Source: Streptosporangiales bacterium (GTDB taxonomy: Bacteria; Actinomycetota; Actinomycetes; Streptosporangiales; Streptosporangiaceae). From it: a stretch of DNA of 46,047 bases. A program made the translations under genes and the position numbers. Under the pieces are notes generated by a model. The model did not search any database and was not told the origin of the DNA. It saw only the letters and a list, made by a program, of their open reading frames with translations. The stretch is taken from contig WRBL01000008.1 of NCBI GenBank assembly GCA_009784565.1, positions 1-46,047 of the forward strand, given 5' to 3'. Positions 39,601 through 46,047 of this stretch are shown here, piece after piece (positions within the stretch are counted from its first letter, which is position 1; each line of letters begins with the position of its first letter).

Positions 39601-40737
39601 GCGCTTGCGGGCCTCTTCCGCCTGCCGTCCGGCGTCGGTGTCGCGGATGCGGGCGGTGTCGTCGCGGCGCCGGGCGTCTTCCTTCATCTGGCTGAGGCGT
39701 TCGGCGTCCCGCATGGCCGGGTCGGCCCGCAGGGCCTCGCGGCTGGCGTCGAGTTCGATCCGCTGCTGCTCAAGGGTGCCGAGTTCCTCGCGGGCCCCGG
39801 TCAGGGCAGTGTCGGCGGCGGCGAACGCCTCCTCGGCGGCGGCCAGGTCCCGGCCGAGCTGCTCATAGCGGGAATGGGCCAGACGCGGGGCGGCCGCCTT
39901 GCGCTTGGCGGCGGTCCTGGCGTACCGCTCGTAGTGGCGGAGGAAGTCCTCGGCGGCGCGGCGGGCCTCGGTGAGCCCGTGCAGCGCGTCGCGTTCCTCG
40001 TCCAGGCCGCGGAACGCCTCGGCGACGGTGGTGACCAGGCCGGGAGACAGCGGCGGCAACGCCTCGGTGAGAGCCTTCGACAGCAGTTTCTCGTCGGGCT
40101 TCTTCGACAGTTGCGGCTGGCGCAGCTGGATCAGCAGGTTGATGAGAGCCTCGTAGCGGTGCTCGCCCAGGCCGAACAGGGCCTCGTCCACGGCCCGCCG
40201 GTAGTCCGAGGCCCGGTCGTAGACCAGCCCGTGGCCCTCGGTCTGTTCCCGGAGCTTCTCCCGGGTAAGCGCGACCCGGGTCCCGGGCAGCAGGACCAGG
40301 CCCTCCCCGACCCGCTGGCTGGTGACGAAGAACCAGTGGCGGGCGATGCCCCGGCCCGAGACGGCCTTGAGGCCGCAGCCGATGGTCCGGAACTCCTCCG
40401 TCCCGTCGGCGGTGCGGCGGCCGAACTCCAGCCAGGTGTAGCCGAGGCGCTCGGAGGCGGGATGCTTCCCGCCCAGGAGCAGGTTCCATTCCATCCGCTT
40501 CTGCCGGTCGCCGTCGGGCTCGACCCGGTGCGGGGCGAGTTCCCCGTCCAGCAGGAACGGCAGGGTAAGGGCGAGAACCTTGGACTTGCCGGTGCCGTTG
40601 TTGCCGCGCAGCAGCAGCCGGCCGTCGTGGAACCAGAATTCCTCGGCGTCGTAGTAGAACATGTCGACCAGCCCTGCCCGCAGCGGCTTCCACCGCTCGG
40701 AGGCGGGCACGGGCAGCGGCGACGGCGGAGTGGTCAA
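36682..40737 (-). CDS. jetC: Wadjet SMC-like ATPase JetC (TIGR02680)
   Basis: A 1351-residue ATPase. Walker A is LRGNNGTGKSKVLAL (Lys51 from my start); the centre is two long Ala/Glu/Arg-rich coiled coils (about 250-480 and 700-980) around a hinge that includes GVSDADRACLEAAL and DGTLVDGDTTIV; the C-terminal head has the ABC signature SGGERAL and Walker B LIALDEAFAGVD. The end MTSEREWGCYPEVPGLAI is typical of the family. The start is TTG 40737, overlapping the JetB stop (TTGA), with AAAGG eight bases upstream; other in-frame starts lie inside the conserved region. JetC moves along DNA by loop extrusion in studied Wadjet systems, letting JetD recognise small circles. Confidence 0.93.
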   Translation of the reverse strand: MTTPPSPLPVPASERWKPLRAGLVDMFYYDAEEFWFHDGRLLLRGNNGTGKSKVLALTLPFLLDGELAPHRVEPDGDRQKRMEWNLLLGGKHPASERLGYTWLEFGRRTADGTEEFRTIGCGLKAVSGRGIARHWFFVTSQRVGEGLVLLPGTRVALTREKLREQTEGHGLVYDRASDYRRAVDEALFGLGEHRYEALINLLIQLRQPQLSKKPDEKLLSKALTEALPPLSPGLVTTVAEAFRGLDEERDALHGLTEARRAAEDFLRHYERYARTAAKRKAAAPRLAHSRYEQLGRDLAAAEEAFAAADTALTGAREELGTLEQQRIELDASREALRADPAMRDAERLSQMKEDARRRDDTARIRDTDAGRQAEEARKRAGKAEQLADRASAFRLALDGTLRTAAETASAARCADGHQAAVQGWEAGIPRARRETEAVADRQAQAVGQAERLLTEADRKRQDLRAAQAEEDRLASEVQAAADRLEHIETEAAERAEALVSAYRAYLSGLAELRVPAPDELTGAVEAWAGAADGPNPAVAVIDDAARAAGTALGRLEAGLSARKAGHETRARELDEEIARLASGGHDVPPVPHTRADDARDGAGGAPLWKVTDFAPGVSDADRACLEAALEAAGILDAWITPDGTLVDGDTTIVSGLDPVTGPSCADVLAPAINPGDATVAGLREESVRSVLAAVGLGDASGGGRTWVTPDGRWANGVLNGSWSKDSATYIGEGAREAARRERIERLTAERDTERSAAAELDAALASVEGRRHALAAEHRTVPPDAAVREARTRAASERRRRADLRSAHERAVSARSGKQSELDAALAAAAEYAADTGLPAEPAELADVKAAVADYRLALAGLWPAAQTSKDSAAAAEEATADLAEAAERAAEAAEAAAVAREEAATARATYEALRETAGAAVDELYRRLETVESRARERNAAERSVRGREQQALEDRGSAAGKREQLTAEISEATRARDEAVAEFRAFAATGLLAIALPELEIPDASESWAATPAVALARAVNAGLDDVDDGDGLWDRVQKRVTDEHKTLSDAMTTHGHSAGLTLREGVIVVDVLFAGRSHDVPGLAAALGAEADERSRLLSAREREILENHLLNEVAGTLHELIATAEAEVAQMNGELSSRPTSTGMTLRLIWQQARNAPEGLDRVRGKLRQTIDAWSAADRAAVGSFLQERITSEHAANPAAGWAEALTTALDYRGWHEFAIQRYQDGQWRPAAGPASGGERALIASVPLFAAASSHYKSAESPYAPRLIALDEAFAGVDDDSRAKCLGLLSTFDMDVVMTSEREWGCYPEVPGLAICQLSRHDGLDAVLVTPWRWDGHERRRADLVHQ

Positions 40738-41912
40738 CGGGTTGCCTTTCGTGTGCTGTCCTTGATGACCGGCGCCTCGACGGCGAAGCGGGCGATCGCC
40801 GGGCGGCTGGTCACGGTGGTGCCGTCGGTCTCGGCCAGGCGCAGCGCGGTCAGCTTGCCCAGCGCGATGCCGAGAAGCTCCGCTTCGGCCCCGGGCTCGG
40901 TGACGCCCTTGCGCCAGAAGGACCGGTGCTCGGCGGCGGCCTTCCGGACGAAGGCGCGCAGGTCCTTCACCGTCGCCGATTCCCGGGTGGCGAGGTACTC
41001 GGCGACCAGGAGGGTGACGTGGCCGTCGGTGCGCTGTTCGGGCATGCGGACGTCGGTGAGCTCGTCGTCGGGATCGGTCATGGCGATGCCCTCGGCCCGC
41101 ATCTCCGGCACCAGGCCGGTGGCGTCGGCGATGCGGCGGGTGATGGCGCGCCGCTGGGAGACCAGGTAGGCGCGCTCGTCGTCGGCGAGTTCGTCGTAGT
41201 AGACGACCGGATCGTCCAGGAGCCTTCGGGTAAGGCGGCGGCGCATCGCCTGGTTGCGGAGGTCGTCGGTCTCGGCGACCGGCTCGGCGGTCAGCTCGGC
41301 CAGCCGTTCGGGGAAGGTCGCCGCGGAGATCGTGGAGGGCCCGCGGGAGCCGGTCAGAAGCGCGCCGAGGACGGGACGGGACACGTCGTACAGGACGTCG
41401 CCGCCGCCCGACAGGTAGGCGTCCTCGTCCCCGGCGACCCGGGTCAGGACACCCCAGGCCAGCAGAAGCCGGACCACGGCGACGAGGTCGGACCGGCTGG
41501 CCCGGTTGTCCAGGGCGAGAGTGAATCCGGCGGCGTCCAGGCCAGGGTCGGCGGCGGCGGTGATCACCTCGTCGGCCAGGGACCCGAGGGTGGTCTGGGC
41601 GTCGGACCGGGCCAGGACGGACAGGGCCAGGCACAGGGCGACGTAGCGGCGACGGGTAAACGGCTCGGAGTTGCGCGCGCGGGCCGGGCGGGTGGTATCG
41701 CCCGTCTCGGGCGAGGTCTTGAACAGCCGGGCGGTGCCGGAGTCGGCGACCAGGCGCCAGCCGGTCTCCCGGGTGAGCCAGTCCCGCAGTTCGGGGAGGT
41801 GACGGCGGATCAGGACCAGGGTCTCCCCGTCGGAGCCAGCGGTCAGCAGCGGCCGGGCCAGGAGGGCCCGGAGGGCGGCCCGGCGCTGCGCCCGCTCTTC
41901 TTCCTCGATCAT
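40734..41912 (-). CDS. jetB: Wadjet subunit JetB (TIGR02678, DUF2398)
   Basis: A 392-residue protein, start ATG 41912, overlapping the JetA stop (ATGA). Features of DUF2398: LIRRHLPELRDWLTRETGWRLV, RRRYVALCLALSVLARSD, VARLLLAWGVLTRVAGDE-like region (here VVRLLLAWGVL) and DPVVYYDELADDERAYL. These winged-helix folds match the kite-type or KleB-like partner that binds the SMC head. Likely role: MukE-like regulatory subunit of the JetABC complex. The C-terminus (EHRSFWRKGVTEPG) is conserved within the family. Confidence 0.92.
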   Translation of the reverse strand: MIEEEERAQRRAALRALLARPLLTAGSDGETLVLIRRHLPELRDWLTRETGWRLVADSGTARLFKTSPETGDTTRPARARNSEPFTRRRYVALCLALSVLARSDAQTTLGSLADEVITAAADPGLDAAGFTLALDNRASRSDLVAVVRLLLAWGVLTRVAGDEDAYLSGGGDVLYDVSRPVLGALLTGSRGPSTISAATFPERLAELTAEPVAETDDLRNQAMRRRLTRRLLDDPVVYYDELADDERAYLVSQRRAITRRIADATGLVPEMRAEGIAMTDPDDELTDVRMPEQRTDGHVTLLVAEYLATRESATVKDLRAFVRKAAAEHRSFWRKGVTEPGAEAELLGIALGKLTALRLAETDGTTVTSRPAIARFAVEAPVIKDSTRKATR

Positions 41913-43471
41913 GCCGCGCCGCCGGACAGGTCGGTGATCTCGATGACGTGCTCCGGTCCGGTGAGGATCCCGTAGTCGCTGGGAACGGTGGCGGTGCCGC
42001 CGCCGTCGACGAGGGAAAGCCGGACCCGCAGGGTGCCGTCGCTGGTCATGGTGGTCACCTCGGTGTCCCCGGGCCGGCGGGCGGACAGGGCGTCGCCCAG
42101 CAGGGTGAGGAACAGCCGGAACGCGCGCGGGTCCAGGTCCCCCAGGTCGGACAGGAGCGTCGGGCCGGCCGTCCGCAGGCGGCGCCGGGCGGCGGCGGTC
42201 TGGGCGGTTTCCTCCTCCGCCCGGGCCCGGAGAAGTTCCCGTTCGGCGGTCCGGTCGCGAACCTTGCCGGGCTGGCCGCGCCGCTCGTAGGTGCCGGTGC
42301 GGCGCAGCTGCGGGGAGATCCGGACCGGCGGCGCTTCGGCCCAGGGCTCCGACGGCGCCGGATCCGCCTCTTCCCAGGCGGCGGCGGTGTCCCCCGGAAC
42401 CGTGAGGTGCCGGGCGGGGGTCAGGCCGAACGCGGCCCGCCACAGCCGGTGCGCCGCCTCGTCGTCGGGGGCCTCGGCGAACCAGCGGGCCAGGGTCCGG
42501 AAGTCGGCCGACCGGTCCGAGCGGCCCGAACGGCGCTCGTTGAGCAGGCCGACCGCGTCGATGAGCTGCTTGATCGCGGTGACGGCGGCCTGCCGGAGCA
42601 TCCGGGCCTGCGACGGGTGCCCGGCGCCGGCGGAGGTGAACCAGTCCCGCAGGCCGCGCCACCGGTTCCGCCAGCCGTCGAGGGCCCGCTTCTCGGCCAG
42701 GGCCAGGGCCTGCTCGGCGTCGGCGCCCTCGGGAATCGCGTCGGCCGCCTCCCGGCGGGCGGCCAGGGTCAGCAGCCGCTCGTGCCCGGCGTCCTCCAGT
42801 TCGGCGAGCAGCACGGCGATGGCGGCGCCGGAGTTGGCCAGGTCGGCGATGAACCGGTTGATGTAGTCGATCAGGCGTTCCTTATAGGCGAGGAAGCCGT
42901 CGACGTCGCCGTCGGAGAAGTCGATCGCGCGGCGCAGCGCCGACATGAACGCCTGCGCGTTGTCGGCGAGGGAGGAGAACCGTTCCGCCAGCGACAGCAG
43001 GAGCAGGTGGACCTTGGCCGGGTCAGGATCGGCCTCGGCGGCCATCGCCCTCAGCCCCCTCAGCTGCCCGGCGATGTCGGCCAGCGCCACGGACTGCAGC
43101 TGCCCGCGGCGGCCGATGGCGTTCTCGTAGAACGCGATGGCCTGCCCGGCCGCCTGCCCGGCGGCGGTCAGCTGGTACAGGTTCCGCTTGCGGTGGAAGT
43201 CCTCCACCGTGGTCACCCGGGCGGTGTCGGCGTCGGAGCGCAGGTTCCCCCACCGGACCAGCTGGTCCAGGGCGTCGGTCAGCGCGTCGTCGGCCTCCGC
43301 CCGCAGCTCCGCCGCGACGTCCTCGGGCCGCAGGTGCACGATGAAGCGTTCCTTGGCCCGGCTGAACGTCTCCAGGATGCCGCCGTACAGGCCCGCGTTG
43401 GGCGCGCTCAGGTACGCGAACGGCTGCGGCTCGCCCGGCGCGCGCGTTTCTTGGGGGTTCCCCGGTGCCAT
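41909..43471 (-). CDS. jetA: Wadjet subunit JetA (TIGR02677, DUF2397)
   Basis: A 520-residue protein starting at ATG 43471. The N-terminus has a winged helix (FAYLSAPNAGLYGGILETF, FHRKRNLYQLTAAGQAA) and a long helical middle (RAIDFSDGDVDGFLAYKERLIDYINRF) as in DUF2397 kleisin-like proteins; RTLARWFAEAPDDEAAHRLW is another family feature. The C-terminus is the other head-binding part. JetA is the kleisin-like subunit. First gene of the minus-strand operon, divergent from the aldehyde dehydrogenase gene with 84 bp between. Confidence 0.92.
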   Translation of the reverse strand: MAPGNPQETRAPGEPQPFAYLSAPNAGLYGGILETFSRAKERFIVHLRPEDVAAELRAEADDALTDALDQLVRWGNLRSDADTARVTTVEDFHRKRNLYQLTAAGQAAGQAIAFYENAIGRRGQLQSVALADIAGQLRGLRAMAAEADPDPAKVHLLLLSLAERFSSLADNAQAFMSALRRAIDFSDGDVDGFLAYKERLIDYINRFIADLANSGAAIAVLLAELEDAGHERLLTLAARREAADAIPEGADAEQALALAEKRALDGWRNRWRGLRDWFTSAGAGHPSQARMLRQAAVTAIKQLIDAVGLLNERRSGRSDRSADFRTLARWFAEAPDDEAAHRLWRAAFGLTPARHLTVPGDTAAAWEEADPAPSEPWAEAPPVRISPQLRRTGTYERRGQPGKVRDRTAERELLRARAEEETAQTAAARRRLRTAGPTLLSDLGDLDPRAFRLFLTLLGDALSARRPGDTEVTTMTSDGTLRVRLSLVDGGGTATVPSDYGILTGPEHVIEITDLSGGAA

Positions 43472-43486
43472 CGTTCCATTGTGGCG

Positions 43487-43509
43487 CGGCCCGGTACGTG
43501 ATCGGGCCG
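43487..43509. promoter_or_regulatory. Inverted repeat in the divergent jetA/ALDH promoter
   Basis: CGGCCCG (43487-43493) and CGGGCCG (43503-43509) form a perfect 7 bp inverted repeat with a 9-base spacer, in the 84 bp gap that must hold both promoters. It could be a regulator site for either unit. Confidence 0.4.
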
Positions 43510-43555
43510 GAACCGCGTGACAGCATAGGGTCGTGCCGATCGAGAGGACGAGCCC

Positions 43556-45082
43556 ATGACGCTTCCCGCAGCCGAGGAGCTGGCGGAGCTGGCCCGAGAA
43601 GCGATGATCCGTTCGGGATACGACGTGGACGCCCTGTCCGGGCCGGTCGCCGCGGTGTCCCCGGTGAACGGCGCGCGCGTAGCCTCCCTGGGGTGGAGCG
43701 ACCCCGGGCGGGTGGACGAGGCCGTCGCCCGGGCCCGGGCCGCCTTCAGCGCCTGGCGCGCCACGCCCGCCCCGGCCCGCGGGGCCCTGGTCAAGCGGTT
43801 CGGCGAGCTGCTCGCCCTTCATGCCGACGACCTCGCCACGCTGGTGTCCATCGAGGCCGGGAAGATCACCTCCGAGGCGCGCGGCGAGGTCCAGGAGATG
43901 ATCGACGTCTGCGACTTCGCGGTCGGGCTGTCCCGGCAGCTGTACGGGCGGACGATGGCGTCGGAGCGGCCCGGGCACCGGCTCGCCGAGACCTGGCATC
44001 CCCTGGGCGTGGTCGGGGTGATCACCGCGTTCAACTTCCCGGTCGCCGTGTGGTCGTGGAACGCGGCGATCGCGCTGGTGTGCGGCGACCCCGTGGTGTG
44101 GAAGCCGTCGGAGGCCACGCCGCTGACCGCGCTCGCCGCGAACGCCCTGCTGGAGCGGGCGGCCGCCGAGACCGGCGCGCCCGGGCACCTGAGCCAGGTC
44201 GTCCTCGGCGGCACCGTGGCCGGGGAGGCCCTGGCCGGGCACCCGGGCGTGTCCCTGGTCAGCGCCACCGGGTCCACCCGGATGGGGCGGGACGTCGGGC
44301 CGCGGGTCGCCTCCCGGTTCGGCCGGGTGCTGCTGGAACTCGGCGGGAACAACGCCGCGGTCGTCGCCCCGTCGGCCGACCTGGACCTGGCGGTGCGCGG
44401 CATCGTGTTCGCGGCGGCCGGGACGGCCGGGCAGCGCTGCACCACGATGCGCCGGGTCATCGCGCACACCTCGGTCATCGACGAGCTGACCGACCGGCTG
44501 GCCAGCGCCTACCTGCGGCTGCCGGTCGGCAACCCCCTGGAGAAGGGCACGCTCGTCGGCCCCCTGATCAGCCACCACGCGTGGAGCACGATGCGCGACG
44601 CCGTCGGCGCGGCCGTCGCCCAGGGCGGCACCGTCGCGGCCGGCGGCCAGCGGCTGCTCGCCGACGAGGCGCCCGCCGCCTACTACGCGTCGCCCGCGGT
44701 GGTGCGGATGCCCGGGCAGACGCCGATCGTCCGGGAGGAGACGTTCGCTCCGCTGCTGTACGTCATGCCGTACGAGTCGTTCTCCGACGCGGTCGCGCTG
44801 AACAACGGGGTCTCCCACGGGCTGTCGTCGGCGGTGTTCACCCGCGACCAGGCGGAGGCGGAGATGTTCACGTCGGCCGAGGGCTCGGACTGCGGGATCG
44901 TCAACGTGAACATCGGGACGTCCGGCGCGGAGATCGGCGGGGCCTTCGGCGGCGAGAAGGAGACCGGAGGCGGCCGCGAGTCCGGGTCGGACGCGTGGAA
45001 GGCCTACATGCGCCGGGCCACCAACACGGTCAACTACTCCGGCGCGCTGCCGCTGGCCCAGGGCGTCGAGTTCGACGTGTAG
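43556..45082 (+). CDS. Aldehyde dehydrogenase, ALDH7-like (aminoadipate semialdehyde / piperideine-6-carboxylate type)
   Basis: The 508-residue enzyme has the ALDH fold with the catalytic Cys in GTAGQRCTTMRR, the general base Glu in LLELGGNNAAV and NAD-binding TAFNFPVAVWSWNAA. The ALDH7 marks are GTAGQRCTT and the C-terminal ESGSDAWKAYMRRATNTVNYS. This group oxidises 2-aminoadipate-6-semialdehyde (from lysine or pipecolate) to 2-aminoadipate. A GAGAGGA ribosome site precedes the ATG. No lysine-degradation genes are next to it, so the substrate is inferred from family only. Confidence 0.93.
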   Translation: MTLPAAEELAELAREAMIRSGYDVDALSGPVAAVSPVNGARVASLGWSDPGRVDEAVARARAAFSAWRATPAPARGALVKRFGELLALHADDLATLVSIEAGKITSEARGEVQEMIDVCDFAVGLSRQLYGRTMASERPGHRLAETWHPLGVVGVITAFNFPVAVWSWNAAIALVCGDPVVWKPSEATPLTALAANALLERAAAETGAPGHLSQVVLGGTVAGEALAGHPGVSLVSATGSTRMGRDVGPRVASRFGRVLLELGGNNAAVVAPSADLDLAVRGIVFAAAGTAGQRCTTMRRVIAHTSVIDELTDRLASAYLRLPVGNPLEKGTLVGPLISHHAWSTMRDAVGAAVAQGGTVAAGGQRLLADEAPAAYYASPAVVRMPGQTPIVREETFAPLLYVMPYESFSDAVALNNGVSHGLSSAVFTRDQAEAEMFTSAEGSDCGIVNVNIGTSGAEIGGAFGGEKETGGGRESGSDAWKAYMRRATNTVNYSGALPLAQGVEFDV

Positions 45083-45230
45083 CCCGGTGTTCAGTTTCGT
45101 TCCGTCACTGTCCCTCCGGCTGCCCCGGCCCCTTCTTTCAGGGAATACGCAGGCAACTCACTGACCCCGTGGGGTTTATGGGCCTCCGTTTCCGTTACTG
45201 TTAGTCGCGAGGGGAGGGGAGGCCGAACTC

Positions 45231-46047
45231 ATGGATGCCGCGACGACAGCCCGGCAGGCCGAGGCGCCGCCGCCCGGACCCCCGGACCCGCAGGAAACGG
45301 TCCGCCCGCCCCAGACGGCGGCGGCCGCCACCGCTCCCGCGCCGGGACCCCACCGGCTCTTCGCGTGGCTGCTGCCCTTCGCCGTCGCCCTGGTCGTCGT
45401 GCTCGTCGACATCCTGGGCGGCCCGGGCGTGGGACTGCTGCCGCTGCTGTCGGTCGCGCCCGCCCTGGCCGCGGTCTCCTGGCCCCCGGCCGGGACCGCC
45501 ATGATCGGGGCGGCGGCCGTGGCCGCCGGCGGGATCCTCACCGCCTACGACGGCCTCATCAGCACCCAGCGGGGCGTGACCGACCTGATCGCGATCGCCG
45601 GGGTGACCGCGGCCGGCGTGGTGGGCAGCGCGGTGCGCCGCCGGCGGGAGCGGGAACTGGCCGACGTGCAGGCCGTTGCCGAGGCCGCGCAGCAGATCCT
45701 GCTGCGGCCCCTTCCCGCCCGGATCGCCCCGGTGCGCATCGCGGTCCGCTACATGTCCGCCTCGGCCTCGGCCCGCATCGGAGGTGACCTGTACGAGGCC
45801 GTGGCCGCCGGCGGGCACGTCCGGCTGATCGTCGGGGACGTCCTGGGCAAGGGCCTCCCGGCCGCACGGACCGCGGCCGTGGTCCTGGGCGCGTTCCGCG
45901 AGGCGGCCTACGACGCGCCCGACCTACCGTGCATCGCCGCCCGCATCGAAGCCAGCCTCCGGCACCAGGAGGCGGCCGAGGAATTCGTCACCGCGGTGCT
46001 GGCGCAGGTCAGCGCGGACGGGTCCCGGGTCGAGATCCTCAACTGCG
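45231..46047 (+). CDS. Membrane-anchored SpoIIE/PP2C-type serine phosphatase (3' end outside window)
   Basis: The ATG at 45231 follows a strong GGGGAGGGGAGG site. An N-terminal Pro/Ala-rich leader (about 1-40) is followed by three to four hydrophobic helices (LLPFAVALVVVLVDIL, VGLLPLLSVAPALAAV, AMIGAAAVAAGGILTAY, VTAAGVVGSAV), then the start of a SpoIIE domain with RYMSASASARIGGDLYEAV and IVGDVLGKGLPAA, where the Asp residues bind the metal ions. The gene runs past the right edge, so the C-terminus is missing. Such phosphatases act on anti-sigma-factor antagonists; a partner gene may lie further right. Confidence 0.9.
   Translation, partial: MDAATTARQAEAPPPGPPDPQETVRPPQTAAAATAPAPGPHRLFAWLLPFAVALVVVLVDILGGPGVGLLPLLSVAPALAAVSWPPAGTAMIGAAAVAAGGILTAYDGLISTQRGVTDLIAIAGVTAAGVVGSAVRRRRERELADVQAVAEAAQQILLRPLPARIAPVRIAVRYMSASASARIGGDLYEAVAAGGHVRLIVGDVLGKGLPAARTAAVVLGAFREAAYDAPDLPCIAARIEASLRHQEAAEEFVTAVLAQVSADGSRVEILNC

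Noticed and set aside
35435..43471. MukBEF or Mks condensin operon
   Set aside because: The DUF2397/2398/2399 set and the Toprim-like JetD protein identify Wadjet rather than the housekeeping condensin.

Overview
This is a GC-rich window of actinobacterial chromosome. A six-gene Mce block, a DUF397 protein, a PknG-type kinase, a SpoIIE/PP2C phosphatase and a gene-end overlap style dominated by ATGA/GTGA all point to an Actinomycetes lineage, perhaps Streptosporangiales; the order is inference. I saw no rRNA, tRNA, CRISPR array, IS element or phage gene.

Layout. (1) 1-6797, plus strand: a tightly packed cassette of a PknG-like Ser/Thr kinase (cut by the left edge), a von Willebrand A-like protein with a C-terminal zinc knuckle, a multi-pass membrane protein, an extracytoplasmic solute-binding lipoprotein and a small Trypco1 (CU044_2847-type) protein. 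It resembles the mycobacterial GlnH-GlnX-PknG nutrient-sensing module, rebuilt with two domains usually met in bacterial signalling/conflict operons. I consider it the best candidate for an undescribed system. (2) 6861-10958, plus: HutC-type GntR regulator, amidase, FAD oxidoreductase of the TIGR03364 type and a phosphonatase-like HAD hydrolase, probably a phosphonate or amine catabolic unit. (3) 10176-18483, minus: a catabolic operon (YdhR-like protein, FAD subunit, fused 2Fe-2S/molybdopterin subunit, beta-hydroxyacid dehydrogenase), then asparagine synthase and a MarR regulator whose frame has no stop before it runs far under the convergent genes. (4) 18589-20107: a DMT exporter divergent from an Lrp/AsnC regulator.

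(5) 20420-27265: amidohydrolase, acetoacetyl-CoA synthetase, VOC protein with the wreck of an ECF sigma gene, an atypical crotonase, a quinone-oxidoreductase-like MDR protein and an epoxide-hydrolase-like alpha/beta hydrolase. (6) 27279-34203, minus: six Mce genes A-F in order, all overlapping by 4 bp, but with no YrbE permease genes upstream. (7) 34355-35354, minus: a DUF2236 oxygenase and an orphan DUF397 protein of 56 residues. (8) 35435-43471, minus: a complete four-gene Wadjet (JetABCD) anti-plasmid system of the DUF2397/DUF2398/SMC/DUF2399 type. (9) 43556 to the right edge, plus: an ALDH7-type aldehyde dehydrogenase and a membrane-anchored SpoIIE-type phosphatase cut by the right edge.

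Within units the genes are mostly translationally coupled. Several inverted repeats in the intergenic gaps are listed as candidate operators or terminators; these are sequence observations without functional proof.
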